A stretch of 64,000 nt of DNA from Catellatospora sp. TT07R-123 (GTDB taxonomy: Bacteria > Actinomycetota > Actinomycetes > Mycobacteriales > Micromonosporaceae), in assembly GCF_018327705.1 (NCBI RefSeq), contig NZ_BNEM01000002.1, forward strand, positions 1,736,001 to 1,800,000, read 5' to 3'. The notes beneath the pieces are model-generated. The model was not told the origin of the DNA. It did not search any database and worked only from the letters and a program-made list of their open reading frames with translations. Each line of letters opens with the position of its first letter. The stretch's first letter is position 1. Shown in pieces: positions 16,291 through 25,026 of the stretch. A program made the translations under genes and the position numbers.

Positions 16291-17154
16291 TCACGCGGGC
16301 GCGGTCAGCCGCCTCGCGATGCGCTCGGCCGGGCCGTCGGTCATCAGGATCGTGTAGTGGTTGGTGTCGGCGACCAGCTCCGGGGCCAGCAGCGGCGCCT
16401 GCACGGCCCAGTGGTCCACGATCGGCTGCGGCAGCATCCCGGGCTCCTGCCCGAGCATGCCGCGCGGGGCGTGCAGCAGCGTGGCCGGGACGGCCAGGGC
16501 ACGCAGGTCGTCGCCGAAGGAGGCGGCGCCGACCAGCAGGTCGCGGCCGTCGGCGTACACGGCCTCGGTGCTGGTGCGGGAGCGGACGGCGCCGGGCTCG
16601 CCGACGGCGTCGTAGCGCACGTACGCCTCCATGTCGTCGTTCCACTCCCCGGCCAGCGCCGGGTGCGCCCGGAAGAAGTCGACGTACGCCTCGACCGACG
16701 CGTACGTCTCGCGCAGGCGCGCGACCGCCGGGCCGATCGTCAGTTCGAGCAGCCGGTCGGCGTCGAACTGGGCCGGTACTGGCAGCGGCAGTCCGCCGTC
16801 GACCAGCACCAGCCGGTCGAACAGCTGCGGGGTGCGGGCGGCGGCGCGCACGGCGGCGTAGGCGCCCATCGACTGGCCGACCAGCGCCACCGGCGCGCCC
16901 AGGTGCTCGGCGACGGCGGCCAGGTCGGCGGCGTGGGCGTCCATCCCGTACGGCCCGGGGACGTCCGCGCTGCCGCCGCGCCCGCGCAGGTCCAGCGCGA
17001 TCAGGCTCCAGCCGCCGGGCAGATGCCGGGCGACGGCGCGAAACGACATCGCCGAGGCGGTGATGCCGTGCGCGGCCACGGCGATCCGGTCGCCGTCGCC
17101 GAAGCGCAGCGCGTGCAGCGTGCCACCGGGCACCGGGAGCTGGAGGGAACGCAT
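16291..17154 (-). CDS. Alpha/beta hydrolase (cytoplasmic)
   Basis: A 287-residue alpha/beta hydrolase without signal peptide. The markers are VAAHGITASAMSFR (HG oxyanion motif), LIALDLRGRGGSA, the nucleophile elbow LVGQSMGAYAA (Ser95) and a C-terminal His in DTNHYTILM. It resembles the lactonase/ester hydrolase (MhpC-like) group. The ATG at 17154 is two bases after the stop of the TetR gene upstream, so both are on one message and the hydrolase is probably under that regulator's control. Confidence 0.88.
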   Translation of the reverse strand: MRSLQLPVPGGTLHALRFGDGDRIAVAAHGITASAMSFRAVARHLPGGWSLIALDLRGRGGSADVPGPYGMDAHAADLAAVAEHLGAPVALVGQSMGAYAAVRAAARTPQLFDRLVLVDGGLPLPVPAQFDADRLLELTIGPAVARLRETYASVEAYVDFFRAHPALAGEWNDDMEAYVRYDAVGEPGAVRSRTSTEAVYADGRDLLVGAASFGDDLRALAVPATLLHAPRGMLGQEPGMLPQPIVDHWAVQAPLLAPELVADTNHYTILMTDGPAERIARRLTAPA

Positions 17155-17156
17155 GA

Positions 17157-17813
17157 TCAGCCTTTCGGGGTGGGAACGGCGCCCGCGATCTGGAGGGCGA
17201 AGCCGGCGAAGGTGTCGGCGACCTGGTCGCGGGTGTACGGCTGGTCGGGGCCGAACCAGTGCGCCACCTGCATGCCCATCGAGCCGATCGCGGTGGCGGC
17301 CAGGACGGCGTCGGCGACCCGGAACGCGCCCCGGTCGATACCCAGGCGCAGCACCTGGAGCCCGAGCTGCCGCGACTGCTCGCGCAGGGCCAGCGCGGGG
17401 GCGGCCCGTTCGGGCGACAGGGCGTGCAGTTCGGCGTTGGCGACCAGGGCCAGCAGCGGGAAATCGGCGTGGGCGCCGACCTGGGCCCGGACCAGGGCCG
17501 ACAGCTGCTCGGCCGGGCCCGGCGGCGCCGCGACCAGCGCCTGCTGGAGGCGCCGGTGCAGTTCCTCGTGCCCGAGCAGCACGAGCTCGGCCAGGACGTG
17601 CTCCTTGGACGGGTAGTGCGCGTACAGGGTGGCGGAGTTGATGCCGACGGCCCCGGCCAGGTCGCGGATGGAGGTGCCGTGGAAGCCGTACTCGGCGAAC
17701 AGCCGCAGCGCCGCCAGCAGGATGCGGCCCCGGGTCCCGGCGGGCGTCACCCCGGCGGGCAGCTCGACGGCGACCGCGCTGAGCCGTCGCGGCTCCCACC
17801 TCGTACCGGTCAC
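17157..17813 (-). CDS. TetR family transcriptional regulator
   Basis: A 218-residue repressor with the N-terminal helix-turn-helix at about residues 27-75 (RGRILLAALRLFAEYGFHGT, SIRDLAGAVGINSATLYAHY, then PSKEHVLAE). The start is GTG at 17813 with GGAAGGG ten bases upstream. It is the first gene of a two-gene unit with the hydrolase at 16291 and is divergent from the secreted esterase at 17932. The 118 bases between them contain one perfect and one imperfect copy of the same palindrome, so it probably represses both directions. Confidence 0.92.
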   Translation of the reverse strand: MTGTRWEPRRLSAVAVELPAGVTPAGTRGRILLAALRLFAEYGFHGTSIRDLAGAVGINSATLYAHYPSKEHVLAELVLLGHEELHRRLQQALVAAPPGPAEQLSALVRAQVGAHADFPLLALVANAELHALSPERAAPALALREQSRQLGLQVLRLGIDRGAFRVADAVLAATAIGSMGMQVAHWFGPDQPYTRDQVADTFAGFALQIAGAVPTPKG

Positions 17814-17831
17814 GGTGTCGCCCTTCCACGG

Positions 17832-17908
17832 CAAGCGATCGATTGGTTGACACCGTAGTCGACGGAGCGGATAGTGCCAACCATTAGCCAACCAATCGAT
17901 TGGTTGGC
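17832..17908. promoter_or_regulatory. TetR operators and esterase promoter
   Basis: A perfect 22-bp palindrome lies at 17887-17908 (half-site GCCAACCAATC). A diverged copy lies at about 17832-17851 (ATCGATTGGTTGAC half). Between them, TTGACA (17847-17852) and GATAGT (17870-17875), 17 bases apart, form a promoter for the esterase. The first operator overlaps the -35 and the second covers the expected transcription start, so repressor binding would block it fully. Confidence 0.75.
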
Positions 17909-17931
17909 ATCTTGAGTCCGAGAGGAGAGGG

Positions 17932-18906
17932 ATGTCTGCACCGTCCCCAGACCGAACCGCTCCAAGCCTGCTGCGCAGGCTCGTCACCGCCGCCGCGACC
18001 GCCCTGGCCGCACTCGCCGCCACCCTGGCCGTCCCCGCCCCGGCCCACGCCGCGGGCGGCGCCTTCTACGGCGTGTACGCCAGCGTCTACGGCACCCGCG
18101 ACTACCACGGGTACGTGCCGTCGTCGTACCGGCCCGGCACGCCGATGCCGCTGCTGGTGGCCCTGCACGGCTGCACCGAGAACGACATCGGCTTCGACCT
18201 GCTGTCCGGCTGGAGCCGCGTCGCCGAGCAGCGCGGCTTCATCGTCGTCTTCCCCGACCAGAGCAACCTGGTCAACCCCGCCACCTGCTGGAACTGGTAC
18301 CTGGAGACCAACCAGCACCGCGGCTGGGGCGAACCGGCCATCATCGCCGGGATCACCAACCGGATCCGCTCGCAGTACACCGTGGACTCCCGGCGGGTCT
18401 ACACCACCGGCGTGTCCGCGGGCGGCGTCATGACCAACATCATGGCCGTCGCCTACCCCGACATCTTCGCCGCGACCTCGGTCATGGCCGGCTGCGAGTA
18501 CGACTGCGACGTGCTGCAACTCCAGTCGGCGCAGGAGTCGGGGCGCAAGGCGCTGGCCGAGATGGGCAGCCGGGCCCGGCCGGTGCCCGCGATCGTCTTC
18601 CAGGGCACCGCCGACCTGGTGGTGCCGCCGTCCACGGCGTACCGCATCGCCGGGCAGTGGGCCGTCGTCGACGGCATCGACGCCACGGCCGACACCGTCC
18701 AGACCGGGCAGGTGCCCGGCGGGCGCAGCTACACCCACCTGACCTACCGCGACACGGCGGGCACGGCGCTGATCGAGCAGTACATGATCGACGGCGCCGG
18801 GCACGCCTACCCGGGCGGCTGCGCGTGCAGCCTGTACGGCGACCCGTCCGGCCCCGACGCCAGCAACCTCAGCTGGGACTTCTTCCTCGCCCACCCCAAA
18901 CCCTGA
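17932..18906 (+). CDS. Secreted PHB-depolymerase-type esterase
   Basis: A 324-residue exported esterase of the PHB depolymerase/feruloyl esterase (LpqC-like, CE1-like) family. A signal peptide ends near residue 40-41 (PAPAHAAGG). The catalytic triad is readable: Ser162 in GVSAGG, Asp228 in FQGTADLVVP and His291 in GAGHAYPGG; the oxyanion region is LVALHGCTEN. Six Cys in the mature chain suggest disulphides. The family hydrolyses short-chain polyesters or hydroxycinnamate esters of plant polysaccharides; the substrate is not decided by sequence. The ribosome site GAGAGGAGAGG directly precedes the ATG. It is divergent from its probable TetR repressor and ends at a bidirectional hairpin. Confidence 0.9.
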   Translation: MSAPSPDRTAPSLLRRLVTAAATALAALAATLAVPAPAHAAGGAFYGVYASVYGTRDYHGYVPSSYRPGTPMPLLVALHGCTENDIGFDLLSGWSRVAEQRGFIVVFPDQSNLVNPATCWNWYLETNQHRGWGEPAIIAGITNRIRSQYTVDSRRVYTTGVSAGGVMTNIMAVAYPDIFAATSVMAGCEYDCDVLQLQSAQESGRKALAEMGSRARPVPAIVFQGTADLVVPPSTAYRIAGQWAVVDGIDATADTVQTGQVPGGRSYTHLTYRDTAGTALIEQYMIDGAGHAYPGGCACSLYGDPSGPDASNLSWDFFLAHPKP

Positions 18907-18940
18907 CCCGTCCCGGCCAGCTCGGCACCTGCCCTCCACC

Positions 18941-18984
18941 GCCCACACCACCCATGGTGTAGCGACACCGTAGGTGGTGTGGGC
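18941..18984. terminator. Bidirectional hairpin terminator
   Basis: Twelve-base perfect arms (18941-18952 and 18973-18984, core CCACACCACC / GGTGGTGTGG) enclose a second inner GGTGT/ACACC stem. It sits between convergent genes: 35 bases after the esterase stop and 10 bases beyond the VOC stop. Confidence 0.75.
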
Positions 18985-18993
18985 CGTGACGAC

Positions 18994-19476
18994 TCACGCA
19001 GTGGCGGCGAGGCGGCGGCGCAGTTCGTCGGCGGGGACGTCCTCCAGATGGGTCAGGAACACCCACAGGTGCCCCGACGGGTCCCGCAGGATGGCCGTGC
19101 GGTCACCGTGGAACATGTCGGCAGGCGGCTGAAGGATCTCGGCTCCGGCTGCCCACGCCCGGTCGGTCAGGCTGTCCACGTCGGGCACGAACACGTGCAG
19201 CGTGACGGTGGTGCCGCCGCCGAGCGCCGTCGGCGCCGCGAACACGGCGGACTCCGCCTCCTCCACGCTGACGTCGCCCAGCATCAGCACCGACCGACCG
19301 ATGCTGATCTCCGCGTGCAGGACGCCCCCACCGGGCGCGTCCACCCTGGAGTCCAGGCGTGCCCCGAACGCCCGCCGGTAGAAGTCGATCGCCGCGACGG
19401 CGTCGGCGACCATGATGTGCGGAATCACCGCGTACCGGTAGCGGTCCGGAACGGCGGGGTCGGCGTGCTCGCTCAC
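18994..19476 (-). CDS. VOC superfamily protein (PhnB/glyoxalase-like)
   Basis: A 160-residue single-chain VOC protein with two beta-alpha-beta-beta-beta repeats. The markers are AVIPHIMVADAVAAIDFYRR with FGA after it, GVLHAEISIG, and DPSGHLWVFLTH at the end. PhnB-type members are often annotated as bleomycin-resistance or glyoxalase-like proteins, but catalytic metal ligands are incompletely conserved in this subgroup, so the substrate is unknown. Two GTG codons are possible. The one at 19476 has GGAGG five bases upstream and is preferred; the one at 19482 abuts it. Confidence 0.83.
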   Translation of the reverse strand: MSEHADPAVPDRYRYAVIPHIMVADAVAAIDFYRRAFGARLDSRVDAPGGGVLHAEISIGRSVLMLGDVSVEEAESAVFAAPTALGGGTTVTLHVFVPDVDSLTDRAWAAGAEILQPPADMFHGDRTAILRDPSGHLWVFLTHLEDVPADELRRRLAATA

Positions 19477-19550
19477 GTGCACCTCCAGGGTGATCGCGGC
19501 CGCCGCGCTGCTGGGACGGCCGCCATCGAACCTAGAACCTCAAGTTGAGT

Positions 19551-21830
19551 TCAGGTCAAGCTCGCGGGCAGCGGGTCGCGGTGGAGGACTACCAGGCCGG
19601 CCACCGCCCGGGTGAGGACGACGTACAGGCGGCTGCGGCCGCGCGGTTCGGCGGCGACGATCTCGGCCGGTTCCACCACGATCACGTGGTCGTACTCCAG
19701 GCCCTTGACCAGGCTCGCGGGCAGCACGAGCGCACCGTCCACCGCCGCCCCCAGCACCTCGGCCGTCTGGTCGGCGGCGATGACCGCGACCGAGGCGTCG
19801 CGCGGCGCCTCGGCGACCGCCTCGCGCACCGCCGCGTGCAGGTCGTCCACCTGCCGCACGGTCAGCACCCCGCCCGGCCGGTACGACTCCGTCGGCGCGA
19901 TCTCCGGCGGCAGCAGCCGCGCCCCGTAGTCCGCGATCAGCTGCGGCACCCGGTACCCGGTCCGCAGCTCCAGCGTCCGGCTGTCCCGCCGCGACAGTCG
20001 CGTCAGCAGCTCCGGCCAGGTCGCGGCCGCGAGCGGGTGCGTGGCCTGGCCGAGGTCGCCCACGATCGTCATCGACGCGTACGCCGCGCGGCGCGCGATC
20101 ATCCGGGACTCCATCGGCGACAGGTCCTGCGCCTCGTCGAGCACCACGTGCGCGTAGTCGGCCTCGGCGACGGGCTCGTCCTCGGGCTCGGCCTGCGGCA
20201 GCGGCTCGGCCAGCACGGGCACGTAGGCGTCCTCGCCGTACGGGTCGAAGCCGTCGGTCCAGCCGACGACGGTGTGCCCCTCGCGCAGGATCACCGCCTC
20301 GGCCCAGCGCTGCGCGGCCACGGCCGCGTCGTTGTCGATCTGCGGCCCGGCCAGCGCGATGGGCGTGGCGACGCCGGGCGCCCACAGGGTCCAGCCGTCG
20401 TGCAGACTGCAACTGATCATGAACGTCTCGGCGAGCCGGGGCCCGGAGGTGAGCTCACGCAGCCGCACCCCGGTGTCGACCGCGGCCTTCGGCTGCGGCA
20501 CCCGGCCGAGCAGCTGGGCCAGCTCGTCGAGCAGCGGCACGTCGTCGACGGACCAGTCCGCCCCCGGCCGGTACGACGCGGCAAGTGTCTCGGCCTGCGC
20601 CGCGTCCAGGACCGGCCGGGCCCGGTCGGCCTCGGCCAGCCACGACAGCACCGCCGCCGGGGTCAGCGGCGGCCACCAGGCGTGCAGGAACCGCCGGACC
20701 TCGCTGCGGTCGCCGACCTCGTCGATGAACAGCTCGCGGTCGAGGTGGGCGGTGTCGGCCCGCTCCCACAGCGCCTCCACCAGCGCGGCGGCCGCGAACC
20801 GCCGGGCCGCGTTGGGCGGGGTCGCGTCCTGCTCGGCCAGGGTGCGGGCGCGGACACGGGCTCTGGTCAGGGCGGCGGCGTCGAGGGTCAGCACCTGTCC
20901 CGCGTACACGAGGCGGAGCCGGTCCGGTGCGGCCGGCGGCACCTGCCACATGAGCTCGACCAGCACCTGCCGCATGATCTCGCCGCCCTTGACCGCGGCG
21001 ACCGGCGCGGGATCGCGCCGGACGGCGGTGACGCCCTCGAACAGCTCGCCGATGGCGCGCAGGTGCACGCTGTCCTCGCCGAGCGCGGGCAGCACCCGGC
21101 TGATGTAGTTGGTGAACACCGTCGACGGGCCCACCACCAGGACGCGGCCGTCGGCGAACCGGCCCCGGTCGGTGTAGAGCAGGTACGCCGCGCGGTGCAG
21201 CGCGACCTGCGTCTTTCCCGTGCCGGGGCCGCCGGTGATCAGGGTGACGCCGCGCGCGGGTGCCCGGATCGCCTCGTCCTGCTCGCGCTGGATCGTGGTG
21301 ACGATGTCGCGCATCTGCGGCCCGCGCGAGCGCCGCAGTGCCGCGAGCAGCGCGCCCTCACCGAGCACCCGCAGGTCGCCCGCGGCGTCCGGGTCCAGGA
21401 CGTCGTCGTCGAGGTCGACGACCCGCGGGCCACGGCAGATGATCACTCGACGGCGTACGACGCCGAGCGGCGCGCCGGACGTGGCCCGGTAGAACGCGGC
21501 CGCCGCGGGGGCGCGCCAGTCCACCAGCAGCGGTTCCATGTCGTCCTCGCGCAGCCCCAGCCGCCCGATGCGGTAGGCCTCACCGTCGTCGTAGTCCAGC
21601 CGCCCGAAGACGAGGCCCTCCTCCTCGGCGTCGAGGGTGCGTAGCTGGTCGGCGGCGCGCAGGACCATGGCGTCGCGTTCGACCAGCCCGGTGGTCGGGC
21701 CGGCGTTGGCGCGCTCGTGGCCCTCGCGGGCCAGGGACCGGGCCCGTTCCCGCATCACCTCGACGCGCTCGTAGACGCGGTCGACGACCTGCTGCTCGGT
21801 GGCGATCTCCAACGTTCTGACGTCAGGCAC
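19551..21830 (-). CDS. HelD/HelR-like UvrD-superfamily ATPase
   Basis: A 759-residue superfamily-1 ATPase of the HelD type. An N-terminal ~180-residue charged arm (helical, ERVEVMRERARSLAREGHER) precedes Walker A ITGGPGTGKTQ (~198-207). Later come ADYAHVVLDEAQDLSPME (Walker B), GDLGQATHP, RTGYRVPQ and a C-terminal VLTRAVAGLVVLH (motif VI, arginine finger region). HelD proteins bind RNA polymerase, insert the arm into its channels and recycle stalled complexes; the actinobacterial HelR branch confers rifamycin tolerance. Start is GTG at 21830 with GGGGAG five bases upstream; an ATG at 21902 would add an unlikely N-terminus. The gene stands alone. Whether it is HelR sensu stricto is not settled by sequence reading. 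Confidence 0.88.
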   Translation of the reverse strand: MPDVRTLEIATEQQVVDRVYERVEVMRERARSLAREGHERANAGPTTGLVERDAMVLRAADQLRTLDAEEEGLVFGRLDYDDGEAYRIGRLGLREDDMEPLLVDWRAPAAAAFYRATSGAPLGVVRRRVIICRGPRVVDLDDDVLDPDAAGDLRVLGEGALLAALRRSRGPQMRDIVTTIQREQDEAIRAPARGVTLITGGPGTGKTQVALHRAAYLLYTDRGRFADGRVLVVGPSTVFTNYISRVLPALGEDSVHLRAIGELFEGVTAVRRDPAPVAAVKGGEIMRQVLVELMWQVPPAAPDRLRLVYAGQVLTLDAAALTRARVRARTLAEQDATPPNAARRFAAAALVEALWERADTAHLDRELFIDEVGDRSEVRRFLHAWWPPLTPAAVLSWLAEADRARPVLDAAQAETLAASYRPGADWSVDDVPLLDELAQLLGRVPQPKAAVDTGVRLRELTSGPRLAETFMISCSLHDGWTLWAPGVATPIALAGPQIDNDAAVAAQRWAEAVILREGHTVVGWTDGFDPYGEDAYVPVLAEPLPQAEPEDEPVAEADYAHVVLDEAQDLSPMESRMIARRAAYASMTIVGDLGQATHPLAAATWPELLTRLSRRDSRTLELRTGYRVPQLIADYGARLLPPEIAPTESYRPGGVLTVRQVDDLHAAVREAVAEAPRDASVAVIAADQTAEVLGAAVDGALVLPASLVKGLEYDHVIVVEPAEIVAAEPRGRSRLYVVLTRAVAGLVVLHRDPLPASLT

Positions 21831-21949
21831 AGTGCTCCCCGGGAAGGTGGGCTTGGGTGGCCTGCCGAGGCTATGCGCAGTCCAGCGCCTGAAAATCGTC
21901 ATTCGGGTGGATAAATCCAGGGTTGCCGGGCCGGTATACTGAATACGGC

Positions 21950-21972
21950 AAGGGAGGCGAGCAGCCTCCCTT
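21950..21972. terminator. Hairpin terminator between DoxX and HelD-like genes
   Basis: Arms AAGGGAGGC (21950-21958) and GCCTCCCTT (21964-21972) pair perfectly around a five-base loop. It lies 20 bases after the DoxX stop on the minus strand. A short T-run follows on the plus strand, so it may act in both directions. Confidence 0.7.
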
Positions 21973-21992
21973 TTCCTGTGTCCCGGCCCGGA

Positions 21993-22421
21993 TCAGGCCT
22001 CGCCGACCTGCGGTCGCGCCTCGTCGCGGCGCAGCACGGCGGGAACGGTGAGCGCGCCCAGCATGCGGCCGCTCGGGCGGGTCGCCCAGGACACCAGCGT
22101 CAGCACCGACAGGGCCGCCGTCGTGGCGACCTGCGTCGTCGACGAGCCCGCGACCAGGTGCGACACGGTCGCCCCGGACAGGTCGAAGAACGCTCCGGCG
22201 TACGCCCACTCCTTCAGGCGCGGCAGGCGCGGGGCCAGGACGGTGACGCCGCCGAGCACCTTCCAGAAGCCGAGGATGGTGAGGAACATCGGCGGATAGC
22301 CGAGGTCGTACACGCCCTGGGCGGCGGCAGGCAGCCGGACCAGGTCGGCGGCGCCGCCGGACAGCATCACGAACGCCAGCACGGCGGTGGTGGCCCAGTA
22401 GGTGGTGGTCTTCAGGTTCAT
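21993..22421 (-). CDS. DoxX family membrane protein
   Basis: A 142-residue four-helix membrane protein of the DoxX/DoxD-like group. The diagnostic stretch is GYPPMFLTILGFWKVLGGV with the helix-capping Pro and Lys, preceded by LSGGAADLVRLP. Family members are linked to redox and thiol stress, but the biochemical role is unclear. Two ATGs six bases apart (22427 and 22421) are possible. GGGAG abuts the first and is six bases from the second, so I chose 22421. It is divergent from the cellulase gene. Confidence 0.83.
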   Translation of the reverse strand: MNLKTTTYWATTAVLAFVMLSGGAADLVRLPAAAQGVYDLGYPPMFLTILGFWKVLGGVTVLAPRLPRLKEWAYAGAFFDLSGATVSHLVAGSSTTQVATTAALSVLTLVSWATRPSGRMLGALTVPAVLRRDEARPQVGEA

Positions 22422-22642
22422 GGTCATCTCCCGTCTCTCCCGCTCACCGATCCAGCAGCCCGACCCGTTACGCCCGGCCCGGTGGGTTTACCGGTTCACC
22501 ATTCACCGAGCTCCTGATTTCGTGCCATACATCCGGCACAGCTTGACCGGTTGCGCCGAACAGGTCGAGCTGGTTCAATGTCGTGAGCGGTGAGCCAGGG
22601 CACGCGTTTCCCATGCATCTCGATGCGTCATGGAGGCGCCAC

Positions 22643-24472
22643 ATGAGACACCGCTCTGCCCTCATCTCCAGCGTCGCTGCGGCGGCGTGCATCGCCCTGG
22701 CCGTGGTCGTCGTGCCGTCAGTGGCCAGCGCGGCCGCTGGCTGCTCGGTGACCTACCAGAACACCAGCGCCTGGCAGTCGACGCCGACGTCCGGCGGGTT
22801 CAACACGACCCTGGCCATCACCAACCTCGGCGATCCGATCAGCCACTGGACGCTGACGTTCACGCTGCCCGCAGGCCACACCCGCACCGGCGGCTGGAAC
22901 GCGACGTTCAGCGGCACCACCGCCGTCACCGCCACCGACATCGGCTGGAACGGCACCATCGGCACCGGCCAGACCAACGCCAGCGTCGGCCTGCAGGGCG
23001 ACTGGACCCGCTCGACCGCGGGTTCGGCCCCGCCGAGCCCGTTCCCGCAGCCGGCCAACTTCGCCCTCAACGGCGTGGCCTGCAACGGCTCCACCACCAG
23101 CCCGAGCGCCAGCCCGAGCCGGAGTGCGAGCCCGAGTCCGTCGCCCAGCAGCTCGCCGGGCAACCGGGCCCCGGTGGTGAGCCTGACCAGCCCCACGGCC
23201 GGGCAGACCTTCACCGCACCGGCGACCGTGAACTTCGCCGCCACCGCGAGCGACCCGGACGGCACCGTGGCCCGGGTCGAGTTCCTCAACGGCACGACCG
23301 TGGTGGGCACGGACACCAGCTCGCCGTACACGTTCGCCTGGACGAACGTGGCCGCCGGGTCCTACTCGGTGAGCGCCCGCGCGGTCGACAACCTCGGCGC
23401 GGCCACGACCGGCACCCCGGCCTCGATCACGGTCAGCCCCGGCGGCACCGGTGGTCCGGCGCCGGCACTGCGCGTGTCCGGCAACAAGATCCAGACCACC
23501 GCCGGGGTCACCTACCGGCTGCTGGGCGTCAACCGGTCCAGCGCCGAGTTCGCCTGCGTACAGGGCAAGGGCATGTGGGACAGCCCGACCCCGGACCAGG
23601 CCAGCGTCGACGCGATGAAGGCGTGGAACATCCACGCGGTACGCATCCCGCTCAACGAGGACTGCTGGCTCGGCACCTTCGGCACCCCCAGCGGCAGCAC
23701 CTACCAGCAGGCCGTCAAGGCGTACGCGGACCTGCTCGTCGCCAACGGGATCACTCCGATCGTGGAGATGCACTGGAACCACGGCTCGTACACGGGCACG
23801 TCCTCGGCCTGCGCGGACGCCACCGCCACCTGCCAGAAGCCGATGCCGGACGCGCAGTACGCCCCGACGTTCTGGACCCAGCTCGCGACGATGTTCAAGG
23901 GCAACAACGCGGTCGTGTTCGACCTGTTCAACGAGCCCTACCCGGACGCGGCCAACAACTGGTCCAACGCCACCGCGGCGTGGACCTGCCTGCGCGACGG
24001 CGGCACCTGCACCGGCATCGGCTACCAGGTGGCCGGCATGCAGAGCCTCGTCAACGCGGTACGCGCCACCGGCGCCACCAATGTGATCATGGTCGCCGGG
24101 CTGACCTGGACCAACGACCTGACCCAGTGGCTGGCGTACAAGCCGGTCGACCCGGCCGGCAACATCGTCGCGTCGTGGCACTCGTACAACTTCAACGCCT
24201 GCGTCACCACGTCGTGCTGGGACAGCCAGATCGGCAGCGTCGCCGCCCAGGTGCCGGTGGTGGCCGGTGAGATCGGCCAGAACACCTGCGCCCATGACTA
24301 CATCGACCAGGTCATGGCGTGGGCCGACAGCCACGGCGTCAGCTACCTGGCGTGGACGTGGAACCCGTGGGGTTGCAGCCAGGGCAACGTGCTCATCAAC
24401 GATTACACGGGCAGCCCGACCGCCACGTTCGGCGAGGGCTTCAAGGCCCACCTGCTGACCCAGAACCCGTAG
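22643..24472 (+). CDS. Secreted GH5 endoglucanase with CBM2 and Ig-like domain
   Basis: A 609-residue exported multi-domain cellulase. The order is signal peptide (to ~31, ASAAAG), CBM2 (~32-148, cellulose-binding, with CSVTYQNTSAWQ and a closing Cys147), a Ser/Pro linker (~151-172), a cadherin/Ig-like Big-type domain (~175-266, PVVSLTSPTAGQTF) and a GH5 catalytic domain (~275-609). The acid/base is Glu431 in DLFNEP and the nucleophile is Glu543 in VAGEIGQ; HWNH (377-380) and WHSYNF line the cleft. GH5 retains anomeric configuration and cleaves internal beta-1,4 bonds. The ATG at 22643 has GGAGG seven bases upstream; the in-frame GTG at 22583 lacks one and would precede the signal peptide. 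It has no operon partner. Confidence 0.93.
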   Translation: MRHRSALISSVAAAACIALAVVVVPSVASAAAGCSVTYQNTSAWQSTPTSGGFNTTLAITNLGDPISHWTLTFTLPAGHTRTGGWNATFSGTTAVTATDIGWNGTIGTGQTNASVGLQGDWTRSTAGSAPPSPFPQPANFALNGVACNGSTTSPSASPSRSASPSPSPSSSPGNRAPVVSLTSPTAGQTFTAPATVNFAATASDPDGTVARVEFLNGTTVVGTDTSSPYTFAWTNVAAGSYSVSARAVDNLGAATTGTPASITVSPGGTGGPAPALRVSGNKIQTTAGVTYRLLGVNRSSAEFACVQGKGMWDSPTPDQASVDAMKAWNIHAVRIPLNEDCWLGTFGTPSGSTYQQAVKAYADLLVANGITPIVEMHWNHGSYTGTSSACADATATCQKPMPDAQYAPTFWTQLATMFKGNNAVVFDLFNEPYPDAANNWSNATAAWTCLRDGGTCTGIGYQVAGMQSLVNAVRATGATNVIMVAGLTWTNDLTQWLAYKPVDPAGNIVASWHSYNFNACVTTSCWDSQIGSVAAQVPVVAGEIGQNTCAHDYIDQVMAWADSHGVSYLAWTWNPWGCSQGNVLINDYTGSPTATFGEGFKAHLLTQNP

Positions 24473-24552
24473 TCGGCGAACAGGCCCGAGGGCCGTCACG
24501 AGTCGTCCGGTCCGGACGCGGCGTGGCGGCCCTCGGCGTAGGGGTCAGCTGA

Positions 24553-25026
24553 TCAGCAGGGGTCGGTCGGGCGGGTCCACTTGTGGGACCGCAGGCTCCA
24601 CCCGGTGGGATCGCTCCCCCAGGCGCCCTGCTCCACCCAGACCTTCGCGGTCACGTAGTTCGCGCCCTGGAACAGGCACACGCCGTCGTAGGACGCGCTC
24701 GTCCCGTTGTTGTAGACCGCCTTGACCGGCTGCGAGGACGTCCAGGAGCAGACGACCGGGGTGCTCCGCCAGTCGTTGTCGGCGTTCACCCAGGTGCACC
24801 GGCCGCTGCTGCCGTCGGTGTTCGGCCAGATGCAGAGCATGCCGGAGGGGCACGACAGGGCCAGGACGCCGATGTTCGAGGCCGGGGTGAGCTTGGCGGC
24901 GGCGATGGCGGCGGGCCGTGCCGCCGCGCTCTGGTTCGGGACGGCGCTCGCGGCGGGAGCGGTGCTCAGCACCGTCGCCCCGATCAGCGCCAGCGCGCTT
25001 ACCGCGCGCCAGATGGCACGATTCAT
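24553..25026 (-). CDS. Secreted peptidase inhibitor family I36 protein
   Basis: A 157-residue exported protein. A signal peptide is clear (MNRAIWRAVSALALIGATVL, cleavage after APAASA near residue 28). The mature part has the I36/beta-gamma-crystallin-like pattern with CPSGMLCIWPNTDGSSGRC and further Cys residues (VVCSW, GVCLF, PTDPC), suggesting three disulphides. I36 includes SMPI, a Streptomyces metalloproteinase inhibitor. It converges on the cellulase gene; such inhibitors could protect secreted enzymes or regulate the cell's own proteases. The ATG at 25026 has a GGGGA site. Confidence 0.82.
   Translation of the reverse strand: MNRAIWRAVSALALIGATVLSTAPAASAVPNQSAAARPAAIAAAKLTPASNIGVLALSCPSGMLCIWPNTDGSSGRCTWVNADNDWRSTPVVCSWTSSQPVKAVYNNGTSASYDGVCLFQGANYVTAKVWVEQGAWGSDPTGWSLRSHKWTRPTDPC

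Noticed and set aside
21831-21960. Rifamycin-associated element upstream of the HelD-like gene
   Set aside because: I could not match the expected palindrome; the GCCGGTATAC...ATACGGC symmetry present is different and imperfect.
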